Below are positions 1 through 7,418 of a stretch of DNA of 64,000 nucleotides, piece after piece. The notes under the pieces are model-generated. The model was not told the DNA's origin. It worked only from the letters and a program-made list of their open reading frames with translations, and searched no databases. The number at the start of each line of letters is the position of its first letter. Positions within the stretch are counted from its first letter, which is position 1. The translations under genes were made by a program, and so were the position numbers. The stretch is taken from assembly GCF_003711225.1 (NCBI RefSeq), contig NZ_CP031030.1, positions 6,375,501 to 6,439,500 of the forward strand, written 5' to 3'. This stretch comes from Runella sp. SP2. GTDB taxonomy: Bacteria; Bacteroidota; Bacteroidia; Cytophagales; Spirosomataceae.

Positions 1-81
1 GTTAAGTTGGGAGAAACCCTGTCAGACATTGATACGTGGGAGGATTATTTGCGGGAATCTGCACGGCTTCCCTCACTGTAA
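1..81 (+). CDS. 3' end of an unidentified gene (partial)
   Basis: An open frame runs from the first base to TAA at 79-81 and ends in ...WEDYLRESARLPSL. Only 26 residues are visible, too few to assign a family. It lies 73 bp upstream of the permease on the same strand, and no terminator is obvious between them. The call rests only on the open frame and position, so it could also be chance. Confidence 0.4.
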   Translation, partial: VKLGETLSDIDTWEDYLRESARLPSL

Positions 82-154
82 TGCTAGAAGGTATCTCAAT
101 AATTTCTATTTTTACCAATCGTATTCAACAACTAAACCCTAAATCATAGTCACG

Positions 155-1849
155 ATGAGTAATTCTCTCTTTCGAAAGAAATCGGTAAGCCAAGTTTTGA
201 AAGACATCAAAACGGGCGAAGATGGCCACGGCAGCATGGCCAAAGTCTTGAGTGTAAAAGATTTGACCTCATTTGGAATTGCGGCCATCATTGGAGGAGG
301 AATTTTTAGTACCATCGGAAACGCCAGCTACGACGGAGGAGCGGCGGTCTCGCTTTTATTTGTTTTTATTGCCTTTGCCTGTGCGTTTACGGGTTTGTGT
401 TATGCCCAATTCGCCTCCACCATTCCCGTTAGTGGAAGTGCTTATACCTATACCTACGTTTCGTTTGGGGAGCTATTGGCTTGGATTATTGGCTGGGCGC
501 TGATTTTGGAATACGCCGTTAGTAACATGGTGATTGCCATCGGTTGGTCGGGGTATTTTATGGAAATGTTAGAGCGATTTGGCATTCATTTCCCCGAATA
601 CTTAGCCACAGATTTTATCTCAGCCCGCGATGGATTTAACGAATTTCAGGAAGTAATAAAGGCGGGAGGAGTTCCTAATCCACGCTTGGTGTCTCAAGAA
701 GAAGCCTTCCGTACGGCACCCATGATTGGCGGATTCAAAATATTGATGAATATTCCTGCGGCATTGGTGACGGTTTTCATCACAGTTTTGGCCTACATCG
801 GCATCAAAGAATCCCGTACGACGGGCAATGCGTTGGTATTGTTTAAAGTGATTGTGATTTTGGCGGTTATCATCATTGGGGCTTTTTACGTTAACCCAGA
901 AAATTGGAAGCCTTTTGCCCCCAATGGCATGAACGGGGTGTTGCTTGGTGTATCAGCGGTGTTTTTCTCGTTTATTGGTTTTGATTCCGTTTCAACAACG
1001 GCCGAAGAATGTCAGAATCCGCAGCGCGACTTGCCGCGTTCGATTATTTATTCGCTCATCATTTGTACCATTTTATACGTAACCATTGCCCTTGTTCTGA
1101 ACGGTATGGTGTCGCACAAAGAACTCAAAGTGGATGACCCACTGGCTTACGTGTTCAAGAGTGTTTCTCAAAATGCGGTAGGCTGGCAGAAGTCGTTTTT
1201 ATCGTCATTATCAGGAATCATCGCCGTGAGCGCCGTGGTCGCGATGACGAGTGCGCTGTTGGCCTATCAAATCGGCCAGCCACGGATTTGGATGACGATG
1301 AGCCGCGATGGGTTGCTGCCAAAGTCGTTTGGTAAAATTCACCCTAAGTACAAAACGCCCTCATTTTCAACGATTTTGACGGGGATTCTGGTAGCTATTC
1401 CATCGTTGTTTATGAACATGAAGTTCGTCACCGACCTGACCAGTGTAGGAACGTTGTTTGCCTTTATCATCGTGTGTGCGGGTATTTTGTACCTCGACAA
1501 GCATAAAACTCCTTCTAAGTTTAAAGTACCTTATGTAAACGGGAAATATACCGTAGGCGTATTGATGGTTGCGGCCTTGGCTTGGACTTACTCACAAGGA
1601 GGTTTTGTAGAACACCTTAGCGAAAAGCCATTATTGATTGTGCTGTGGTTGGTGTGGTTGGGTTTAGCCATCGCGAGTTTTCTGCAAAGCTTTTCTTTAC
1701 TGCCTGTTTTGGGAATTTTAACCAACTTGTATTTGATGACCGAATTGGGTATCTCCAACTGGATAATGTTCCTGATTTGGTTGATTATCGGCCTAGTGAT
1801 TTACTTTGGCTATGGCTATCGTAAGAGCAACTTGGTGGGTAAAGGCTAA
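155..1849 (+). CDS. APC-superfamily amino acid permease (CAT-like)
   Basis: A 564-residue inner-membrane transporter of the amino acid-polyamine-organocation superfamily. After a hydrophilic N-terminus of about 40 residues, the first helix carries the glycine-rich APC signature IAAIIGGGIFSTIG, where the substrate carboxylate binds in this family. Further hydrophobic segments follow to the C-terminus, about 12-14 in all, and the motif FFSFIGFDSVSTTAEE is typical of cationic amino acid transporter (CAT) relatives. The length fits the CAT branch, which is longer than most bacterial APC permeases because of an extended loop (residues about 145-195 here). The substrate cannot be told from sequence. 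ATG at 155 is the first start in the frame. The gene is followed by a strong hairpin at 2019-2049 and appears monocistronic. Confidence 0.9.
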   Translation: MSNSLFRKKSVSQVLKDIKTGEDGHGSMAKVLSVKDLTSFGIAAIIGGGIFSTIGNASYDGGAAVSLLFVFIAFACAFTGLCYAQFASTIPVSGSAYTYTYVSFGELLAWIIGWALILEYAVSNMVIAIGWSGYFMEMLERFGIHFPEYLATDFISARDGFNEFQEVIKAGGVPNPRLVSQEEAFRTAPMIGGFKILMNIPAALVTVFITVLAYIGIKESRTTGNALVLFKVIVILAVIIIGAFYVNPENWKPFAPNGMNGVLLGVSAVFFSFIGFDSVSTTAEECQNPQRDLPRSIIYSLIICTILYVTIALVLNGMVSHKELKVDDPLAYVFKSVSQNAVGWQKSFLSSLSGIIAVSAVVAMTSALLAYQIGQPRIWMTMSRDGLLPKSFGKIHPKYKTPSFSTILTGILVAIPSLFMNMKFVTDLTSVGTLFAFIIVCAGILYLDKHKTPSKFKVPYVNGKYTVGVLMVAALAWTYSQGGFVEHLSEKPLLIVLWLVWLGLAIASFLQSFSLLPVLGILTNLYLMTELGISNWIMFLIWLIIGLVIYFGYGYRKSNLVGKG

Positions 1850-2018
1850 GCGAAGAGGGAGTCATGAACCCGACGTTTTTCAAACTTTTTTGCAAAATTG
1901 CCTAAGCTGGCGAACATTTTCTTACTCAATCAAGTTTTACTATTACCATATTCAATGTGACTAAATTGGATTAGTGACATCGAAAGTAGTATAATGGTAG
2001 AGGTTTAGGTAGTACAAG

Positions 2019-2056
2019 AATCCGCTTTCTTTTTTGGAGAAAGCGGATTTTGTTTT
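2019..2056. terminator. Bidirectional rho-independent terminator
   Basis: A perfect 12-bp stem (AATCCGCTTTCT, 2019-2030, with AGAAAGCGGATT, 2038-2049) has a 7-nt loop and a T-rich tail TTGTTTTT on the plus strand. It sits between the convergent ends of the permease and the AlbA_2 gene and probably serves both. Confidence 0.8.
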
Positions 2057-2060
2057 TAGG

Positions 2061-2891
2061 CTAGGCGTGTACCGTAAAACGGTCAACCGTTTCGTCGGGA
2101 TGAACATCCAGAACGTTGGCCAAAACGAGCAATACGAGGGTCTTAGAGGCGATATTTCGCGAAATTCCCGCCACACTTGCAAAATCCGCCACCGTCACAC
2201 TCTGGTGCTGGTCTAAGTGCTGCATAAGCTTTCGCTCTTTGTCGCCATATTGAAATTTGACGTTACGGTCGTCGTCTTGACGGCGTAAAATTTCTCTCAT
2301 TTCCCAACTCGCCTGAATCGAGCGGTCGGCTACGCGGATGTAGGTTTTTTTGACTAAGTTAGGGGATGACGATGCGTTTTTATGGCTCTTTTGAGGGGGC
2401 GTTTTTGCCAATGGTTTAGCCGTGACTACGGGTGTTTCCGCAGGTTGTAAAACGTAGTGAGGACGTTTTGGGCTCGGCAAAATGGTGAAGACCAAAACAT
2501 CACGCTCTTCCCCAATAGGAATTCGTTCGATTTCGTACTCAATGCCAGGAGAACAGTATTTTTCAATGGCTCGCACGAGCAGGTATTCGTCTTCGTCGGA
2601 GTATTTGAGGCCCTTGATGCTGCGGTCGTCGCCTACTCCGATAAAGAGGTAGCCGCCGCCCGAGTTGGCGAATGCGACGATTTCGCGGACAATTTTTTCG
2701 GGGTGATTGGTCTTGAGTTTAAACTCAATGTGCTTTCCTTCACCCTGCCTGACCAATTCGCGGAGTGTCTTGTAGTCCATGGGAAAGGGTCTAAATTCGG
2801 AGGAACGAATGTGTTGACTAAAGCTACTATTTCCTGACGAACTCCCCAAGGCTTGAACATTATTTTTTTGTGGTACCGAAAAGCTGCTCAT
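2061..2891 (-). CDS. AlbA_2 (Schlafen-like) DNA-binding domain protein
   Basis: A 276-residue protein, using the ATG at 2891; the frame stays open to 3014, but that start would run into the divergent gene at 2937. The N-terminal 35 residues are Ser/Asn-rich and low in complexity. The next 120 residues form an AlbA_2 (divergent AAA_4) domain, with GEGKHIEFKLK, the IVAFANSGGGYLFIGVGDD core and a GIEYEIERI strand. A Lys/Pro-rich linker follows. The C-terminal 70 residues look like a winged helix (MQHLDQHQSVTVADFASVAGISRNIASKTLVLLVLANVL broken into helices). Members of this family are usually predicted DNA- or RNA-binding regulators; the target is unknown. It is divergent from DUF4286 with only 45 bp between start codons. 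Confidence 0.75.
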   Translation of the reverse strand: MSSFSVPQKNNVQALGSSSGNSSFSQHIRSSEFRPFPMDYKTLRELVRQGEGKHIEFKLKTNHPEKIVREIVAFANSGGGYLFIGVGDDRSIKGLKYSDEDEYLLVRAIEKYCSPGIEYEIERIPIGEERDVLVFTILPSPKRPHYVLQPAETPVVTAKPLAKTPPQKSHKNASSSPNLVKKTYIRVADRSIQASWEMREILRRQDDDRNVKFQYGDKERKLMQHLDQHQSVTVADFASVAGISRNIASKTLVLLVLANVLDVHPDETVDRFTVHA

Positions 2892-2936
2892 TTTTTTAAA
2901 TATTGCGCCCACAATTAAAACAAAAAAAACGCAAAT

Positions 2937-3239
2937 ATGATTCTGTATAGCGTCACAGTAAACATTGACCCAGCCATCGAACAAGACTGGTTGCAGTGGA
3001 TGAAGGCAATACACATGCCCGAAGTAATGGCAACAGGACTGCTCGAAGGTAGCAAATTGCTTCGCTTACTTACCGAAATTGAGAGTGAAGGAATTACGTA
3101 TTCCTGTCAATACTATTTTCCATCCATGGAGGCTTATTTTACGTATCAACAAATTCATTCGTCGGAGCTTCAACAAAAGCACCACGACCGTTACGTTAAT
3201 AAGTACGTGTCATTTAGAACGCTTCTGGAAGAAGTTTAA
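2937..3239 (+). CDS. DUF4286 family protein
   Basis: A 100-residue protein. The opening MILYSVTVNIDPAIEQDWLQ, the central HMPEVMATGL and the pattern SCQYYFPSMEAYFTYQ match the DUF4286 family, small dimeric alpha-beta-barrel-like proteins common in Bacteroidota. No catalytic function is known for the family. It ends 14 bp before the preferred pbpC start, so the two are likely cotranscribed. No signal peptide or membrane segment is visible, so a cytosolic location is expected. Confidence 0.8.
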   Translation: MILYSVTVNIDPAIEQDWLQWMKAIHMPEVMATGLLEGSKLLRLLTEIESEGITYSCQYYFPSMEAYFTYQQIHSSELQQKHHDRYVNKYVSFRTLLEEV

Positions 3240-3253
3240 CGTTGTTTTTTGTC

Positions 3254-5662
3254 ATGCTAAATGCCTCTAAAACCGCCAAACAGTTGTTGGAAAGTGCCTT
3301 GAGCATGACAAAAAAACGGGCTTTTTGGCTTCCGATAAGCCTCTTTATCGCGTTGTTAGTGATTGATTTAGCTTTCCCTTTTCGGGTAAATCCTCGCTAC
3401 TCCACCTTAGTGACGGCATCGGACGGAACAGTGCTGCACGCCTTCCTCAACGAAGAAGACAAATGGCGACTCTACACCGAACTCGACGAGATTACGCCCC
3501 TACTTCGCCAGACTATTCTCCAAAAAGAAGACCGCTATTTTTATTACCACTTTGGCATCAATCCTGTGTCGGTAGGAAGGGCATTGGCCAAAAACCTCAC
3601 CACGGGGCGGCGCACGTCGGGGGCATCGACCATTACGATGCAGGTGGTGCGCCTGCTCGAACCCCGAAAACGTACGTACGGGAGTAAAATCATCGAAATG
3701 TTGCGGGCGATGCAGCTCGAATGGCATTATTCGAAAGACGAAATTTTACAACTTTACCTTAACCTGATTCCGTACGGCAGCAACGTGGAAGGCATTAAGT
3801 CGGCGTCGATGTTGTATTTTGGAAAACTACCTCAAGTGCTGAGTTTGGCCGAAATTACGACGCTGACGATTATTCCCAACCGCCCTTCTAGCCTACGTTT
3901 GGGACGAAAAAATCCCTACATCGTACAAGAACGCAACAAATGGCTTCGACGCTTTGAGAAGGCGGGTTTGTTTGACCCGCAAGTGATTGAAGATGCCCTG
4001 CGCGAACCCCTCCGCGCCGAGCGTCGGGAGGCGCCCAAGTTGGCTCCGCATTTGGCGATTCGTTTACGGAAACAATATCCTCAGCTCCCCATCGTCCGAA
4101 GTACCCTCGTGCCTGCGCGCCAAACCCAAGCCGAGCAATTGACCCGCAACTACGTGAACCGCCTGCGAAGCATGAACATCCACAACGCGGCGGTGGTGGT
4201 CATCAACAACGAAACCATGAACGTGGAAGCCTATGTAGGGTCGGCCGATTTTAACAACCCCTACGACGGTGGCCAAGTGGATGGCGTACGGGCGGTACGC
4301 TCGCCAGGCAGTACGCTGAAACCCTTGCTGTATGCCGTGGGGTTTGACAAAGGATTGATTACGCCCAAGACGGCCCTCAACGACGTTCCGACCAATTTTG
4401 GAGGCTTTGAACCCGAAAATTTTGACCGACGGTTCAACGGAAAAGTGACCGTTGAGTTTGCCCTCGCCAATTCCCTCAACATCCCCGCTGTGAAAGTCCT
4501 CAGCGACCTGACGCCCAGCGTGTTGATTGACTACCTCAAAAAAGCCGATTTTCAAACTGTTAAAAAACAATCGGCGGGGTTGGGCTTGTCGATGATTTTG
4601 GGCGGCTGCGGTGTCACTCTCGAAGAACTCACCCGACTCTTTGCCACCTTTGCGCACGAAGGGCAATTGAAGGGGCTGCATTATACGTTGGATGACAGGT
4701 TAAATGCAACTTCATCCCCAGCCCTTCTCCTTGCAGGAGAAGGGGGTAAAAAAAAACCTAACTCGCAGCGTGCGGAGGGAGTTGGGGAGCGGTTAATTTC
4801 TCCCGAGGCCACGTACCTCATTACCAGCATCCTGACGCAAGTAACGCGCCCCGATTTGCCCAATAATTTTGATAATACTTACCATTTGCCGCGCATTGCG
4901 TGGAAAACGGGCACTTCGTACGGTAAAAAAGACGCTTGGAGCATTGGCTACAACCGCCGTTTTACGGTGGGCGTGTGGGTGGGAAATTTTTCGGGAGCGG
5001 GTGTGCCTGAGCTGAATGGCGCCAATATTGCCACTCCTCTGTTGTTTGATATTTTTAACACCCTCGACTATAACTCTCCTACGGGTTGGTTCAAATCAGC
5101 ACCCGATGTGGTTCGCCGAAAAGTGTGTGCCGAAAGCGGCGACGTGCCGAGCGAGTTTTGTACGCACCAACTCCTCGATTACGCCATCATGGGCGTGTCT
5201 TCGACGCGCAAATGCCAACACGTAAAATGGGTGTTTACCGACCCGACAGGGCAGCGTTCGTACTGCACGGAGTGCTTGCCCGACAGTGGTTACGTCAAAA
5301 AGTTGTATCCTAACCTCGCCCCCGAACTGATGGCGTATTACGAACTCAATCGCGTTCCCTACGCCAAAATCCCACCGCACAATCCCGCCTGCACGCGGGT
5401 GCTGGAGGTGGGCGCGCCCGTGATTATCAGCCCCAACGACGGCAGTGAGTATTTTTTGGAAGGGCAGCAGATGCAATTGGCCTGCCAAGCCGCCAACGAC
5501 GTAAAAGAAGTGTATTGGTACCTCAACGACCGTTTGTACCAAAAAACCTCGCCCCAGCAACCGCTTTTTGTAACCCCACCGCTGGGAAAAGTAAAAATCT
5601 CGTGCAGCGACGATAAAGGGCGAAATACGGATGTGAGGATTAACGTAGTTGCGGTAAATTAG
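3254..5662 (+). CDS. pbpC: Penicillin-binding protein 1C (bifunctional class A PBP)
   Basis: An 802-residue class A PBP that polymerises and crosslinks peptidoglycan in the periplasm. One N-terminal membrane anchor (FWLPISLFIALLVIDLAF) is followed by a GT51 transglycosylase domain with the catalytic-glutamate motif EDRYFYYHFGI and GASTITMQ. The transpeptidase domain has SxxK in SPGSTLKP, SLN and KTGTS, so all three active-site motifs are intact. The C-terminal 100 residues, with many cysteines, match the PBP1C (BiPBP_C) tail. ATG at 3254 is chosen; a TTG at 3242 is less likely. Oddity: residues about 482-514 are encoded by an inserted palindromic element (see 4699-4795) between the SxN and KTG motifs, in frame and without stops. 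The insertion probably forms a surface loop. Confidence 0.93.
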   Translation: MLNASKTAKQLLESALSMTKKRAFWLPISLFIALLVIDLAFPFRVNPRYSTLVTASDGTVLHAFLNEEDKWRLYTELDEITPLLRQTILQKEDRYFYYHFGINPVSVGRALAKNLTTGRRTSGASTITMQVVRLLEPRKRTYGSKIIEMLRAMQLEWHYSKDEILQLYLNLIPYGSNVEGIKSASMLYFGKLPQVLSLAEITTLTIIPNRPSSLRLGRKNPYIVQERNKWLRRFEKAGLFDPQVIEDALREPLRAERREAPKLAPHLAIRLRKQYPQLPIVRSTLVPARQTQAEQLTRNYVNRLRSMNIHNAAVVVINNETMNVEAYVGSADFNNPYDGGQVDGVRAVRSPGSTLKPLLYAVGFDKGLITPKTALNDVPTNFGGFEPENFDRRFNGKVTVEFALANSLNIPAVKVLSDLTPSVLIDYLKKADFQTVKKQSAGLGLSMILGGCGVTLEELTRLFATFAHEGQLKGLHYTLDDRLNATSSPALLLAGEGGKKKPNSQRAEGVGERLISPEATYLITSILTQVTRPDLPNNFDNTYHLPRIAWKTGTSYGKKDAWSIGYNRRFTVGVWVGNFSGAGVPELNGANIATPLLFDIFNTLDYNSPTGWFKSAPDVVRRKVCAESGDVPSEFCTHQLLDYAIMGVSSTRKCQHVKWVFTDPTGQRSYCTECLPDSGYVKKLYPNLAPELMAYYELNRVPYAKIPPHNPACTRVLEVGAPVIISPNDGSEYFLEGQQMQLACQAANDVKEVYWYLNDRLYQKTSPQQPLFVTPPLGKVKISCSDDKGRNTDVRINVVAVN
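4699..4795. repeat. Palindromic repeat inserted in frame inside pbpC
   Basis: CCCTTCTCC (4722-4730) and GGAGAAGGG (4736-4744) form a perfect 9-bp stem with a 5-nt loop. TCCCCA (4714-4719) pairs with TGGGGA further out (about 4783-4788), giving a branched or nested hairpin. The segment encodes a stretch rich in Ser, Ala, Gly and Lys (SSPALLLAGEGGKKKP) unlike the surrounding PBP sequence. It resembles REP/RPE-type intergenic palindromes that can land in genes. Exact borders are estimated from where PBP-like residues stop and resume. Confidence 0.7.
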
Positions 5663-5690
5663 CATCTTCCAGTAAAACAACGTACCCGTG

Positions 5691-6422
5691 ATGAAAAACC
5701 ACCTCCAAACTTTTCCCGATAGCCCCGTTGCTTTCACTATGGTAGCGATTGAAGGAAACAGGCAAGGCGACCCGTTTAAAATGAGCGATACATACCGAGT
5801 ACGCTTAGACGATTTTTGGATGGGCGAATACCCCGTGACCCAAGCCTTGTGGGCCTACGTGATGCGTGATACCGATAGTGCTGACCCCTCTCGTTTTAAA
5901 GATGCCAACCGCCCTGTAGAGCGAGTTAGTTGGAATGATATTGACCAACTTTTTTTACCCAGACTTAATGATCAAACCAAAGCCCAACGCCCCGAGGGAA
6001 CCTTGTACCGTTTGCCCACGGAAGCCGAATGGGAATACGCGGCACGAGGGGGAAAGTACTGGTGGGAATACCCATTTGAATACGCAGGGAGTAATAAATT
6101 AGAGGAAGTGGGTTGGTATGCAGAAAACAGTCAAAATGAAACGCAGGTAGTAGGATTAAAAACGCCGAACCTATTGGGTTTGTACGACATGAGTGGGAAT
6201 GTATGGGAATGGTGTATTGATTGGTACGGTTCTTATCCAAGCTCAGCTAAGAATGTTATATCCAATCCTACAGCTACTACGGGAACGGACCGCGTGTATC
6301 GCGGCGGTAGCTGGAACCGCAACGCGCAGAACTGCCGCTCTACGTTCCGCAACAACTACTGGCCTGTGTTTCGCTTCAACGACGTCGGTCTTCGGTTGGT
6401 TCTTTCTTTCTCTGTAGTTTAG
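5691..6422 (+). CDS. SUMF1/FGE-sulfatase-fold protein A, with a DGR-like variable C-terminus
   Basis: A 243-residue protein of the formylglycine-generating-enzyme-like (SUMF1, C-type lectin-like) fold. Diagnostic motifs are FWMGEYPVTQALWAYVM, RPVERVSWNDI, YRLPTEAEWEYAARGGK, GLYDMSGNVWEWC and RVYRGGSW...CRSTFR...VGLRLV. Of the FGE redox cysteine pair only the second seems present (NCRS), so oxidase activity is unlikely and a ligand-binding role more plausible. Residues about 195-243 are the putative DGR variable region (6274-6419). ATG at 5691 is preceded by an in-frame GTG at 5688. It lies 28 bp after pbpC and is the first of three tandem paralogues ahead of the LRR-Roc-COR-CHAT gene. No signal peptide is visible. 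Confidence 0.88.
   Translation: MKNHLQTFPDSPVAFTMVAIEGNRQGDPFKMSDTYRVRLDDFWMGEYPVTQALWAYVMRDTDSADPSRFKDANRPVERVSWNDIDQLFLPRLNDQTKAQRPEGTLYRLPTEAEWEYAARGGKYWWEYPFEYAGSNKLEEVGWYAENSQNETQVVGLKTPNLLGLYDMSGNVWEWCIDWYGSYPSSAKNVISNPTATTGTDRVYRGGSWNRNAQNCRSTFRNNYWPVFRFNDVGLRLVLSFSVV
6274..6419 (+). other. Putative DGR variable region VR-A
   Basis: A 146-bp segment at the 3' end of SUMF1 gene A, aligned without gaps to 8008-8153 in gene C. I count 23 differences by eye. At each one the two bases are compatible with A in a shared template: either one copy still has A, or both have non-A bases. Invariant codons (CGC, TGC, CGC, TCT, TGG, CCT, GGT, CTT, CGG, TTG) show no silent changes at all, whereas the genes just upstream differ at many synonymous sites. 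Variable codons are mostly of the NNC/AAC type, as in DGR targets. The template repeat and reverse transcriptase are not in the window. Confidence 0.75.
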
Positions 6423-6460
6423 AAGGGTAAATCCCGTGAGCAAAAAAGGGTTCATTGCAC

Positions 6461-6555
6461 CACAAAGAGCACAAAGAAATTTCTACAAAGAACGCAATGA
6501 AATGCTTTTCCTTTGTGGCCATTGTGCCCTACTTTGTGTACTTTGCGTTTAAGAA
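6461..6555. repeat. Intergenic imperfect inverted repeat, SUMF1 copy 1
   Basis: The stretch between genes A and B holds CACAAAG/GCACAAAG runs on the left and CTTTGTG/ACTTTGTGTACTTTGCG runs on the right, forming a long imperfect hairpin. A closely similar copy lies between genes B and C (7307-7402). Both are preceded by the shared string AATCCCGTGAGCAAAAAA, showing that gene and spacer were duplicated together. Confidence 0.75.
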
Positions 6556-6572
6556 AAAGGAAGGCTAAAAAC

Positions 6573-7274
6573 ATGAGAGAAACCTATACCCAATTTAAAA
6601 ATACCCCCGCCGCGTTTAAGATGCTTTGGGTGGAGGGAGGTGTATTTGAAATGGGTAGCGAAGGTGAATATTCTGATTCTTTGCCTGTTCATAAAGTTGA
6701 GGTAAATAGTTTTTGGATGGGAAAGTTTGCTGTTACTCAGGCGTTATGGACGTATGTAATGCAAGAAAATCCCTCGAAATTTAAAGGAGCAAACCGTCCC
6801 GTAGAAAATGTGTCTTATAAAGATATTATGAACGAGTTTTTGCCGAGACTGAAGAATATGACGGGGCTTGACTACCGTTTACCTACGGAAGCCGAGTGGG
6901 AATACGCAGCACGGGGTGGAAAATATGGGCAAAAATACCCTTTTGAGTACGCGGGCAGTAATAAATTGGAGGAAGTAGGCTGGTACGATAAAAACAGTCA
7001 AAATGAAACGCAGGTAGTAGGTTTGAAAACACCGAACCTCTTGGGGCTGTACGATATGAGTGGCAGTGTATGTGAGTGGTGTAGTAAGGAAGGTGATAAT
7101 ACAGACTTTATTGTAGACGGATTACTGTTTCGTGGCACATTTCCGTACCGTGGAGGAGGGTGGATAGATACCCAGGACAAGTGTAATTTAATACGTTCTA
7201 CTAAAGATTTTTCAGGTATCTGTATTAGCTATGTCGGCTTTCGACTGGCTCTTTTATATAGCTCAGTAGAGTAA
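6573..7274 (+). CDS. SUMF1/FGE-sulfatase-fold protein B (no variable region)
   Basis: A 233-residue paralogue of proteins A and C. It keeps FWMGKFAVTQALWTYVM, RPVENVSYKDIM, YRLPTEAEWEYAARGG and GLYDMSGSVCEWC, and has the N-terminal extension EMLWVEGGVFEMGS-type strand typical of SUMF1 domains (here KMLWVEGGVFEMGS). Its C-terminus (RGGGWIDTQDKCNLIRST...VGFRLALLY) follows the fold but does not match the A/C variable template, so it looks like an ordinary fixed member. ATG at 6573 is chosen over an upstream ATG at 6513, which would translate the intergenic repeat. The function is probably binding rather than formylglycine synthesis. Confidence 0.85.
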   Translation: MRETYTQFKNTPAAFKMLWVEGGVFEMGSEGEYSDSLPVHKVEVNSFWMGKFAVTQALWTYVMQENPSKFKGANRPVENVSYKDIMNEFLPRLKNMTGLDYRLPTEAEWEYAARGGKYGQKYPFEYAGSNKLEEVGWYDKNSQNETQVVGLKTPNLLGLYDMSGSVCEWCSKEGDNTDFIVDGLLFRGTFPYRGGGWIDTQDKCNLIRSTKDFSGICISYVGFRLALLYSSVE

Positions 7275-7306
7275 AATCCCGTGAGCAAAAAAAGGGTTCA
7301 TTTTAC

Positions 7307-7402
7307 CACAAAGGACACAAAGAAATTTGCACAAAGAACGCAATGAAAGGCATATACTTTGTGGCCATTGTGCCCTACTTTGTGTACTTTGCGTTTAAGA
7401 AA
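7307..7402. repeat. Intergenic imperfect inverted repeat, SUMF1 copy 2
   Basis: This is the second copy of the CACAAAG...CTTTGTG element. It shares long identical blocks with 6461-6555, such as TTTGTGGCCATTGTGCCCTA followed by CTTTGTGTACTTTGCG. It separates SUMF1 genes B and C and ends just before the start codon at 7419. Confidence 0.75.
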
Positions 7403-7418
7403 AAGAAAGGCTAGAAAT

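Noticed and set aside
1983-2016. A stretch resembling a tRNA D-arm (AGTATAATGGTAGAGGT)
   Set aside because: No acceptor or T-arm (no GGTTCRA with matching stem) follows; it runs into a terminator hairpin. Likely chance.
4064-4681. A 205-codon open frame opposite pbpC
   Set aside because: Shadow of the pbpC frame on the other strand.
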